Positions 1 through 8,300 of a stretch of 13,376 bases of DNA are shown here, one piece after another. The translations under genes and the position numbers were made by a program. The stretch's first letter is position 1, and every line of letters begins with the position of its first letter. The stretch is from NCBI GenBank assembly GCA_026770585.1, contig MU647568.1:39125-52500 (forward strand), given 5' to 3'. The DNA is from Baffinella frigidus. Its lineage: Eukaryota; Cryptophyceae; Cryptomonadales; Baffinellaceae. Below the pieces are notes generated by a model. It saw only the letters and a program-made list of their open reading frames with translations. It was not told the DNA's origin and did no database searches.

Positions 1-255
1 GGTTTGGAGTTTAGGGTTCAGGGTTCAGGGTGTAGGGTTCCCGGTGACCGGCTTACCCTGGAGGTTGGGTGGGGTGGGGGGGGTTATGACGTGACGCGGG
101 AGGGCGGGGGGGAGGGGGGGGGGGCTGTACGTTTTTTTGTGTAAAACATATCACATGTAAGATTGTACGTCGTGCGGTGTGAGGTGTAGAGTTTGGGGTG
201 CAGGGTTTGGGGTGTAGGGTGTAGGGTTTGGGGTTCAGGGTTTAGGGTTTGGGGT
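1..255. repeat. Degenerate TTTAGGG-type telomere-like DNA
   Basis: Blocks of GTTTAGGG, GGTGTAGGG, GGTTCAGGG and GGTTTGGGG on the plus strand at 1-40 and 185-255, separated by G-runs (80-123). It is interstitial and degenerate, not a chromosome end. No gene is seen in this stretch. Confidence 0.8.
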
Positions 256-317
256 GTGTTGCCATCATGTCATCTGACATCCATGCAGCCTGTCCACTGG
301 GACCTTCCGCGCCACCC

Positions 318-482
318 ACTTCACTCGGAGTCACAACATTTCGCCTAAGTCAACTCCCCCCGAAAGCCAGCGCCTTAAGTCAAATGCCGTCCATAGTGGC
401 CAGGTCCATCTAAACGAAAACAGGGGGAAGTTGACTTAGGTGAGCTGGTTGACTTAGCTGAAATCTTGTGGCTCGGAGTGCA
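318..482. repeat. Imperfect inverted repeat with TAAGTCAAC motifs
   Basis: CACTCGGAGTCACAACATTTC at about 322-342 pairs with the reverse complement at about 459-482, followed on both arms by TAAGTCAAC. No coding sequence is recognised between 256 and 636. A perfect 18-bp palindrome CACCTTGAATTCAAGGTG lies at 574-591. Confidence 0.6.
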
Positions 483-636
483 CTTAGCAGCCACCGGGGG
501 CTTCACGGATACAGTCCATCTAAACGATTTGTGCTAGAATCTTATCCGTTGCCCTAGAACCTAACCGGAATTCCACCTTGAATTCAAGGTGAAAAGGTCC
601 TCGGTCGCTGCTAAGTGGCGACGACCCCTCAATCTG

Positions 637-1075
637 AATCTAGTTTCGGGACAAGACAGAATCTGTCCAGCTTGTTAAGGCTTCCAACGCCGAAGATAAG
701 GGTAGATATGCTATGTTAGGCATAAAAAGAAGCCTCAAAATAGCATCAATCAGGACAGATTCTAATATGTTCCGAGATGAAATCCCAGACCCCTCCTCTG
801 GATTTCAGACCCTTCTATGTAAAATCCCAGATTCCTCCTCCACATCTCAGATCGCTCCTCGAATTCCAGGTCCCTCCATCTGACGCCAACACGAAGCCAT
901 GCTGTAATACCTGGGAGCCCTGATCTCATCGCGGACCATACCAGAACCTGTCCTGATGAAAAGGCGTAAGCTAGCATTATTTGATGCCTGAAATAGCATG
1001 TACACCCTTACCTTCCGCGTGGGGAGCCTAAGAAAGCGGGACAGATTCTGTCTTGGTCCGAAATTAGATCCCAAC
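637..1075. mobile_element. Inverted-repeat (MITE-like) element, about 435 bp
   Basis: Arms of about 130 bp. ATCTAGTTTCGGGACAAGAC at 640 onward is matched by the reverse complement near 1040-1070, and the inner sequence ATGCTAT..AGGCAT..TAGCATCAATCAGGACAG (about 708-755) by that at about 945-1000. The centre (775-880) holds degenerate AAATCCCAGA-CCTCCTC repeats. No transposase. Confidence 0.65.
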
Positions 1076-1167
1076 CATCGCCAGCCTTCCCCCACTTACC
1101 CAGGGCGCTCCGCGCGGCCTAATAGCCTTCCTACACAATAACCTCAAAACAGGCGTACTATGAATAC

Positions 1168-1257
1168 CTGAGCGCCCTGGTCGCCAGCATTTCCAGCGCC
1201 CCCCTGCTTGCCAGCCTGGCCCGGGGCGCCTTGCGCCGTATCCGCGATGATGCTCAC
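1168..1257 (-). CDS. Collagen-like gene exon 5: Gly-X-Y repeats
   Basis: Duplicate of the preceding exon with the same 30-codon length: VSIIADTAQ, then GAP GQA GKQ GGA GNA GDQ GAQ. Acceptor ctggaccag|GTGAGC, donor GCTCAG|gtattc, phase 0. All seven Gly positions are kept although other residues differ, which argues that this copy is under coding constraint rather than being a dead repeat. Confidence 0.62.
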
Positions 1258-3475
1258 CTGGTCCAGACGTCTGAAGCGGCTTCTTGGCAGAGCGCTCAAC
1301 CCTCATCCCTATCCCGTACCCCGTACCCCCCAACGCCCAACCCCGAAAACAGAAGGCACGCTGTACCTGAGTGCCCTGGTCGCCAGCATCGCCAGCGGCC
1401 CCCTGTTTGCCTGGCTGGCCTGGGGCGCCGTGTGCCGTATCCACGATGATGCTTACCTGGTCCAGGGGTTAGGTTTTAGGGTTTAGGGTTTAAGGGGTTG
1501 ATCGCTTCCCACCTAATAGCCTTCCTCCCTAATAGCCTCAAGACAGTACGCTACCAGCCTGGCCCGGGGCGCCGTGTGCCGTATCCATGATGATGCTCAC
1601 CTAGTGCAGGGTTCAGGATTTGGGGTTTTGGGTTTGGGGTTTGGGGTTTGGGGTTTTAGGGTTTGGGGGTTAGGGTTTTGGGTTTATGGTTTGGGGTTCA
1701 GGGTTCAGGGGTTAGGGTTTAGAATTTTGGGTTTTGGGTTTAGGGTTGAGGGTTTATGGTTTATGGTTTATGGTTTATGGTTTATGGTTTATGGTTTATG
1801 GTTTAGGGTTTAGGGTTTAGGGTTTGTTCAAGGGTTTACGATTTGTTCAAGGGGTTGGGGTTTGTTCAAGGGTTTATAGTTCAGGGGTTCGGGTTCCGTT
1901 CATCGCTTTGTCCATATTGGACTGCGCCCGCTTCAGCGCGGTGGAGAGCGTGTCGGAAGGTTTTGTGCGTTGTTCAAGGTTTTAGGGTGTGTTCAATGGT
2001 TGAGGGCTCACCGCTTTATCCAATGTTGGCGCCCACTTCAGCGCGGTGGAGAGCGTGTCGACACGGTTTCCCCCAAGGGTTGAGGGTGTGTTCAAGGGTT
2101 CAGGGCTCATCGCTTTGTCCATGTTGGCCTGGGCCCGCTTCAGCGCGGTGGAGAGCGTGTCGACACGGTTTTTTTCCAAGGGTTGAGGGTCTGTTCAATG
2201 GTTCAGGGCTTACCGCTTTATCCATGTTGGCCTGCGCCCGCTTCAGCGCGGTGGAGAGCGTGTCGACCTGCGCGGACGCCGTGGCGATCTCCTTGTCCAG
2301 CACATGCGACACCCGCTGTTTGCGATTCGGTTGTGAGCGTTCAGGGTTCAGAGTTCAGGGCTGTTTGTTCCGTATCCAGGACACCCGGCACACGCTGTTT
2401 GGGACTCGGGGTGCAGCGTTAACGGTCCGTGTTGGCCTGCGCCTGCTTCAGCGCGGTGGACGCATAATAGAAAGATTCTGGAAGGAGAAGACCGGCTGCT
2501 CTTGTCTAGCACATCCGACACCCGCTGTTGCGGTTTTGGGGTTTAGAGTATAGGGCTGTCTGGGGGCAGGGGGCATTGGCTGCGCGCGGTAGTGCGTAGG
2601 GGAGGACGCTGGTTTTCGGCTTTCGGGTGGAGATGCGTCAGCTGCGAGCGGTAGTGCGGGGGCGCTGCGCAGTGCGGGGGCGCTGCGTATCGCGCACGCG
2701 GTTGCTTCGCTGGTGCGGGTGTGGAAACACGAAGGGAGGGGGTGAGCAGCGATTTGGGGGAGGGCTCGACGCGACGCACCTGCGCTGCGAGAGCCTGCTT
2801 CGGCGAGACCTGCGAGAGCGACTGCGCGCCTGCGACTCCGTGCAGCTGCTGCTCCACGAGCCTCCCCATCTTCGCCTGCAGGGCAAGACCAGATCAACTC
2901 AGGCAGAGCTAGATTCTCCTCCTAGACAGAACATGCCGGGGGGGTTCATGGCAGGGTTTCGGGTGGAGGGTGTAGGGTAGTTAGAGGAGATCGCCCGAGG
3001 ATGTCTCAAAAGACTGCAGCCCGTCTTGGCCTGCTCGGATCGGCGCTGCGGTGAGCAGGCGGGGGCAGCTGAAAATCTGTGGCACAAATGCTCACGGTAA
3101 TGCTCACCCTGCTCACCCTGCTGTCATGGCTAGGACGCAAACGAGAGGAGAACATGCGGGCAGGAGGGTTGGAGCAGGGCCGGAGGCAAGCGTTCCGGGA
3201 ATTATCGCACACGGACAGACCTGCGCCGCTGATTGTTGTTTGAACAGCACGTCGATCAATTTAGAATCAGCCGCCACCTCACGCCCGGTCGGCGACAGCA
3301 GCTTCTTGTCGACGGTGAACTTCCCAGAGAGGACCACCGGCACGGGGCTGCCGGGGAGGTGCAGCGCCACGAGTGCCAGGACGGCCAGCGCCATGGAAAG
3401 AGCCCCTAGTGGGAAAAACACGGGAGCCCATCGCCCAGGCTTCGCCATCGAAGAGGCGCCGGTAAAAGTCGTCAT
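1168..3475 (-). CDS. Type II membrane protein with coiled coil and collagen-like Gly-X-Y repeats (multi-exon, 3' end not found)
   Basis: Spliced gene assembled from five exons: 3475-3221, 2875-2780, 2315-2214, 1456-1367 and 1257-1168. Each ends at a GT donor, each internal exon follows an AG acceptor, and every one is a whole number of codons in phase 0, so the joined frame stays open for 211 residues. Order: about 16-residue N-terminal tail, one membrane segment, about 45 extracytoplasmic residues, an amphipathic linker, a strict-heptad coiled coil, then two Gly-X-Y exons. Known from animals: the order tail-membrane-coiled coil-collagen occurs in class A scavenger receptors and membrane collagens, where the coiled coil nucleates the trimer. 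Inference: a trimeric surface or Golgi/wall-matrix protein. No enzyme motif is seen and I do not recognise a named family. Further exons and the stop may lie left of 1168 but I could not place them. It is divergently transcribed from the PIF1 gene. Confidence 0.68.
1367..1456 (-). CDS. Collagen-like gene exon 4: Gly-X-Y repeats
   Basis: 30 codons: VSIIVDTAH, then seven perfect triplets GAP GQP GKQ GAA GDA GDQ GTQ. Acceptor ctggaccag|GTAAGC and donor ACTCAG|gtacag; phase 0 at both ends. The exon start itself looks like a donor (CAG|GTAAGC), so it could also be used as a 5' splice site. The opposite strand reads as a hydrophobic peptide, but only the minus strand gives a frame with splice sites and a repeat pattern consistent with its neighbours. 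Confidence 0.68.
1555..1600 (-). pseudogene. Truncated third copy of the Gly-X-Y exon
   Basis: After gcactag|GTGAGC it reads VSIIMDTAHGAPGQAG and then diverges at a gtagcg sequence that could act as a donor. Flanking sequence (aatagccttcct with aatagcctcaa..acag) is shared with 1120-1155, so the copy arose by duplication of exon plus flank. Confidence 0.6.
1606..1905. repeat. TTTAGGG/TTTGGGG/TTTATGG array
   Basis: Seven-base units, G-rich on the plus strand. A homogeneous block of TTTATGG units occupies about 1749-1804 between TTTGGGG and TTTAGGG stretches. It lies in an intron of the minus-strand gene, so the transcript carries the C-rich form. Confidence 0.9.
1906..2165 (-). pseudogene. 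Three partial copies of the coiled-coil exon (3' side)
   Basis: Copies at about 2110-2165, 2014-2063 and 1906-1955 repeat the second half of the coiled-coil exon (VDTLSTALKRAQANMDKA and variants). None has an AG acceptor at the copied start. One keeps a GT donor (GCG|gtgagc at about 2013), another has lost it (GCG|atgagc). They are separated by short G-rich TTTAGGG-derived spacers carrying the phrase GGGTTCAGGGCT, in the same orientation as the intact exon. Confidence 0.75.
2214..2315 (-). CDS. Collagen-like gene exon 3: heptad coiled coil
   Basis: 34 codons starting RVSHVLDKEIATASAQ and ending QANMDKA, bounded by aaacag|CGG and GCG|gtaagc, both good splice sites, phase 0. Core residues follow an unbroken 3-4 spacing: L6, I10, A13, V17, L20, L24, A27, M31, A34. 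That is a textbook heptad with small Ala in alternate core positions. It directly precedes the collagen-like exons, where a trimerising coiled coil would be expected. This is the intact member of a set of at least seven copies at 1906-2524. Confidence 0.72.
2370..2524 (-). pseudogene. Partial copies of the coiled-coil exon (5' side)
   Basis: Two copies of the exon start, after a preserved acceptor (aacag|CGG at 2524, aacag|CGT at 2394), read RVSDVLDK and RVPGVLDT and then degenerate. A third fragment near 2430-2460 repeats the middle (STALKQAQA-like). These acceptors without donors could act as decoy splice sites. Confidence 0.65.
2780..2875 (-). CDS. Collagen-like gene exon 2: amphipathic linker
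   Basis: 32 codons, AKMGRLVEQQLHGVAGAQ... to KQALAAQ, bounded by ctgcag|GCG and GCG CAG|gtgcgt, phase 0 at both ends. It is rich in Q, A, L and V with spacing suited to helix, leading into the coiled-coil exon. Whether it joins exon 1 directly across the 345-nt intron, or a small exon lies between (about 2990-3070), is not settled. Confidence 0.6.
3221..3475 (-). CDS. Collagen-like gene exon 1: tail and membrane anchor
   Basis: 85 codons. Starts MTTFTGASSMAKPGRW, followed by a hydrophobic stretch (about residues 17-40, APVFFPL...ALVALHL) with a K/R-containing tail before it, so type II (N-in) topology is expected. The frame is open upstream, with another in-frame ATG further out, but the ATG at 3475 has A at -3 and lies just before the anchor, so I chose it. 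The donor is CAG|gtctgt at 3220. The segment after the membrane (VVLSGKFTVDKKLLSPTG) is not recognised. Reading on past the donor gives unrelated sequence. Confidence 0.65.
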
Positions 3476-3791
3476 TGTAAAACTTAAGTTGAATGTCCAC
3501 TTTTCAAAGTCATTTCGATGACTTTGGCCCAACCGTGATTTTTTGACCAGCACAAACGGCAAAACGATCCTCTGCATAACGATCCTCTGCCTCTCTCCTC
3601 TTCCACGGCTCGCAATCCCGAACTGTTGACCTCCACCCTCGAGCAAACCGCCCGCCACCACAGCGAAAATGGGCCTCGGAGGGGGAACCGGCGGGGCGGC
3701 TGTCGCTGTCGTCCGCAAGGCGCTCACAAGCGCGGATTCGCGTAACAACGTCCTCTCCCCACCCTTCCCGTCACCCACCCATCGCTTTGAG
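3476..3791. promoter_or_regulatory. Putative bidirectional promoter between the two genes
   Basis: About 315 bp separate the minus-strand start codon (3475) from the first supported PIF1 coding sequence (about 3790). It has no telomere-like repeat and no exon copy, unlike nearly all other non-coding DNA here. It contains a direct repeat ACGATCCTCTGC at 3564-3575 and 3579-3590 and a C/T-rich stretch at 3590-3660. No clear TATA box is seen. An ATG in good context (AAAATGG, 3669) opens a frame different from the PIF1 exon. Confidence 0.45.
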
Positions 3792-4137
3792 CCACGGCGT
3801 GCTGCCCCACACGGTCGTTTCCCTCGCCGCGAAGTGCCCGACGCGATACCCGGTCGAGTTGGAGTGGAAGTCGCTGACTAGTGTGCGCGTGCAGGTCGCG
3901 CGCCCTCGCGCGCACGCTGTGCCCATCGGCACCGCGCAGAAGCGGCAGAAGCCCGTCGACGACTGGGTCGACTCGGACGACGAGGACGACGACGTGGAGT
4001 CCGAGTTCATGTGCGACATCCGCATCGAGCAGCGCGCAGCAGGCGCGGGGGCGCCGCACTTCGCGCGGTCATGCAAGGCCGGCACCATCAGCTTCGACAG
4101 CGAGACGTTCGAGATCACCGCCAACATGAAGACTTCG
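3792..4137 (+). CDS. PIF1: PIF1 exon 1 (first supported coding exon)
   Basis: Open frame ending ITANMKTS at donor TCG|gtgcgg (4138), phase 0. It holds HGVLPHTVVSLAAKCPTRYP, a strongly acidic run (DDWVDSDDEDDD, about residues 56-67) and CDIRIEQ ... AGTISFDSETFEI, which fits the first strands of the PIF1 N-terminal domain. The left edge is uncertain: the frame is open back to a stop at 3577 but has no ATG before 4009. A possible acceptor (ctttgag) ends at 3791, or a non-AUG or upstream-exon start is used. I could not connect the ATG at 3669 in phase. Confidence 0.7.
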
Positions 4138-5287
4138 GTGCGGGCGCCCTCACGTTCAGAGGCTAACGGATTAAAAATGGGGTAGTTAGGCCTACGGTAT
4201 TGACTACGGTAGGCCGTAGGGGCCCAGGGGGGCTCCTACGAAAAACCCTACGGCCTACCGTAGGTAATACCGTAGGCCTAACAACCCCATTTCTAGTCCG
4301 TTACCCTGTTAACGTTGTGCGACATCCTTGGAGATCCCTTGGCATCAAGCCGTGTCCCCTCAGCTGAGGGGTCACGGCTTGAAGACCTCCCGGAGAGACT
4401 TCCTGAGAGTTGTAATCTCGGAAGATAACGGCATCAGTTCCCGTTTTTCATGCTGTGTTGGGCATGGGCTCTATGCCAAGACAGCAACAACCAACCTACC
4501 ATGCCACACACACAAGCCTAAAGTGGCATACAAAGTTGACCTGGTTCTGTCATCTTCCGAGATGAGAGTGCGATGCGTAGAGCCCCGCACTGACCAGCAT
4601 CGACTTAGTGACATTCATGCGAGGGCCGACGCTACGAGATTCATTGCCCTACGGCCTACCGTAGTCAATTCCATAGGCTTAACTACCCTGTTTACAGTCC
4701 GTTAACCCTATGCGAGTGCGATGAGTAGAACCCCACACTGACCAGCATGGACCTAACGACATTCAGTCGGGGGTCGACGCTACGCGATTCATTGCCCGAC
4801 GGCCTACCGTAGTCAATTCTGGTGTAACTACCCTGTGTACAGACGGTGAACCTATGCGAGTGCGATCGGTAGAGCCCGGCACTGGCCGGAGATTGCCCTA
4901 CAGCTACCGCCGTCAATTTCGTAGGCTTAACTACCCTGTTTGCAGTCCATTACCCTATGCGAGTGCGATTAGTAGAGCCTCTCACTGACCAGCATCGACT
5001 CAACGGCATCCTGGCTCTCAGTCTGTCCGGTCTCGAGTTGAGTCTAGGACAAAATGTGTCAGCACTGACCAGCTGCGACTCAACGTCACCTGCCCCGCGA
5101 GCAGGTGACCAGGATTCTGATGCGGGGCAAGGGGGCGAAAGTGACGGTGCCCTTTCTAGCCTCGAGTGGGTGCGCCCCAGCGAGTTCCTGACACCTTCGA
5201 ATCGTTTGACCAACCTCGACGCCGTGTCTAGAACACTGACAGATGTTCACGGTGCCGAACAGCCGGATGAACGAGGGGCGCATCACT

Positions 5288-5332
<45 letters not shown>

Positions 5333-8300
5333 CCTCCCTCCTGACAGCTGCCACCCCCACCCCGCAGGTGACCAGGATCTTGATGCGAGGCAAGGGGGCG
5401 AAAGTGACGGTGCAGAACAGCCGGATGAACGAGGGGCGCATCAGCTTCACGGACAACGCGCGCGCCATGTCCATCATGTGCAGGTGCGCCTTTTGGCGGG
5501 GTGCGGGCGAATTACTACGGGGTTCCGTGATGTCTCCCCCAAAAGTGGCCGATTCGTGGTACATATAATAGAAAGACTCTGTTTCGCCAGCGCAATCCAG
5601 CATGCCTTTACAGACAACGCGCGCGCCATGTTAATAGGGGAACGTCCTGAAAACCGGGTAGTTAGGCCTACGGTATTGCCTACGGTAGGCCGTAGGGCTC
5701 CTAGGACCTATGTTTCTTAGGATTCCCCCTAGGGCCCTACGGCCTACTGTAGGCAATGCCGTAGGCCTAACTACCCGGTTTTCAGGACGTTACCCTATGA
5801 ATGTCCATCATGTGCAGGTGCGAGTCCCCCCCAGCCTAGCTTTAACTTGAGTAAAACTGGGCTCGCCATGAAAGAATAATTTCAGTTGCCCGTCTGTACC
5901 GGAGTTTACGCCCTAAATATATTTTATGGCGAGCCAAGTCTTACTCAGAACTACACATCCTAGCACCTTCTTGAAAACCCTGCGCTCGCAAACCTACGTT
6001 TCACGGTCTTACGAGACACACCCTGCAGCAGCAGGAAGGGTCCCTGTAACGCGCTGCTCTACATGCGTCCTCAACAAAGCACGTGTCACGTTCTTACGAA
6101 ATCCACCCTGAGCTCTCGCCGGCTTTCTGACGGAACACTCCCTTTGGCAGTGGGGCGAGGCAGGAGGATGTCCTTCAAAATGCACCCCGGACGTTGTTAC
6201 AAAATACACCTGGTTTAGGGGGAAATAAACCCGGTTTAGGATATGAAATAAACCTGGTTTAGCATTTCGTATGTGCTTATGGAACACATCCTTTGGCAGC
6301 GGGGCGCTCTGCTGGACAAAACGCGTTTCATGGTCTTACGGAACACTCCCTTTGGCAGTGGAGCGCGGCAAGAAGACCGGTTTTCTGACGAGATTCACCC
6401 TTTGGCAGCGGGGCGCGGCAGGAGGATCTCGCGGCGTTCTGCCAGACCGTACGCCTCTGCCTCGACCCGAGCTACAAACCTGGCAAAACCCTAAACCCCA
6501 AACCCTTAACCCTAAACCCCAAACCCTTAACCCTTAACCCTAAACCCTACACCCTACACGAGCTACAAGCCCGGTATGCCGTCCCGCTCACCACCGATGA
6601 AACGCTGCTGAATCATGAACCCTACGCCCTAAACCCTAAACCCTAAAACCTAAACCCTAAACCCTAACAACTCTAAACCCTGAACCCCAAACCCCGTACC
6701 CCAGACCCCAGACCATAAACCCCAAACCCTGAACCCCAAACCTCCAACCCCAAACCCCAAACCCCAAACCCCAAACCCCAAACCCCAAACCCCAAACCCC
6801 AAACTTCAAACCCCAAGCCCTAAACCCTAAACCCCAAACCAGAGTCGCCCAGGACGAAGCGGAAGCGGGAGAACGGGGGGAAGAGCCCCAAGGGGGCCCG
6901 CAGCCCGAAGCGTACCAAGGAGGTGCGCCCACCCCCCCGCCCCCCCCCTCTCTCGTCCGAAGAGTGTTTCCCGCGGAGATTCACTGCTTCTTCGTGTGCG
7001 GGGGGAAGAGCCCCAAGGGGGCCCGTAGCCCGAAGCGGTTAAAAGAGGTGCTTAACCCGAAACACGAAACCCTGAAACCCCGAAACTCGAAACCCGAAAC
7101 CCGAAAACTCGAAACCCGAAACCTGCAGCCCGAAGCGTATGGAGGAGGTGCGTTCCCAGCTTCTGAAGAGTGCACCCAGCGTGCTACACAGGGATTTTGT
7201 GGACGACCCACAAGTGAATAGGACCCTACGGTAGGCCACCCGTAGTGAAATGTCCTACGGATATTCTGACCGACGCCTGGTCGGTATCCAACCAGGAACC
7301 CGAACCCGAACCCGAACCAGGTTTCCCCTCGTAGCCTGCACTGCGGTCCTTAACCAAATGCCCGAATGGAGCAGGTGGAGGAACCTGGGGGGCGGGTACA
7401 GCTTTCCGAGCAGCAGATGCAGACGGTCGGACCCTAAACCCCAAACGCGAAATCCTAAACCCTCAACCCCAAACACGAAACCCCAAACCCCAAACACGAA
7501 ACCCTCATCCCCAAACCCTCATCCCCAATCCCTAAACCCTAAACCCTAAACCCTAAACCCCAAAACCTCAAACCCTAAACTCGAATCCCTACACCCTAAA
7601 CCCTAAACCCTCACCCAGGTGGATCTCGCAGCGCAGGGCAAGAGCCTCTTTATCACCGGGGGCGCCGGAACAGGTCCGAACCCGAGACCCGAACCCGAAC
7701 CCGAAACCCGAGCCCGAAACCCGAAACCCGAAACCCGAAACCCGAGCCCGAAACCCGAAACCCGAAACCCGAAACCCGAACCCGAACCCGAACCCGAAAC
7801 CCGAAACCCGAAACCCGAAACCCGAACCCGAACCCGAAACCCGAAACCCGAAACCCGAAACCCGAAACCCGAAACCAGTCAGCCCTCCCACCTGCACGAC
7901 GCACTAATCCCGACACCGTATTGCCCAATCTCCTTTTTCACGCTCTGCACGATGCACGCCAGACTCAACCCCTAAGCACGGCATGCTGATGGGGCTCTTC
8001 CTCCCGTTCTCCCTCTTCCGCTTCGTCCTAGGCGACCCTGTTTGGAGGTTAGGGTTTAGGGTTGGAGTGAGGGTTTGGGGTGTGGGGTTGGTTTGGGGAC
8101 GCCTGCAAACTGACGAGCGTTCCCCGCTCTCTTTACAGGAAAGTCGGTGGTGTTACACGAGATCATCCAACCACTCCCGCCCACGCTCTCGGCAGCCTAT
8201 TCTTAAGTTGCCATGCTGACATTCAGCATGGCAACTTACATTCAGCATGGCAACTTACCATTCAGCATGGCAACTTAAGGTACAGCGCCGTCAACTTTCT

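Noticed and set aside
1-255. Chromosome end (true telomere)
   Set aside because: The repeats are degenerate, interrupted, and followed by genes and more such arrays across the window, so they are interstitial.
1088-1115. Possible 19-nt minus-strand exon before a perfect GTAAGT donor
   Set aside because: Its length would break the otherwise strict phase 0 pattern and it encodes no Gly-X-Y triplets. The donor may be a relic.
1208-1486. Plus-strand reading frame with a hydrophobic, membrane-like peptide (LYLSALVASIASGPLFAWL)
   Set aside because: It is the antisense of the duplicated Gly-X-Y exons. The minus strand has matching splice sites, phase 0 and a perfect triplet pattern, while the plus strand frame runs into telomere-like repeat.
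1843-2553. 236-codon plus-strand open frame
   Set aside because: Antisense to the coiled-coil exon and its copies; its repeats (PASARWRACR) mirror those copies and it has no independent support.
3113-3778. Unspliced 221-codon minus-strand frame
   Set aside because: Only 3475-3221 looks coding. The upstream part covers the promoter region and the part after 3220 follows a good donor and has no continuation of the protein.
7589-7975. Long open frames on both strands rich in PETRNPKPE or GFGFRVSGF repeats
   Set aside because: They are translations of the CCCGAAA array. Seven- and six-base units stay open in several frames, and none has a real start context or family match.
8202-8279. CRISPR-like array
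   Set aside because: Direct repeats of about 17 bp with spacers of only 2-3 bp and an inverted first unit, in a eukaryotic intron. It is a small tandem/inverted repeat.
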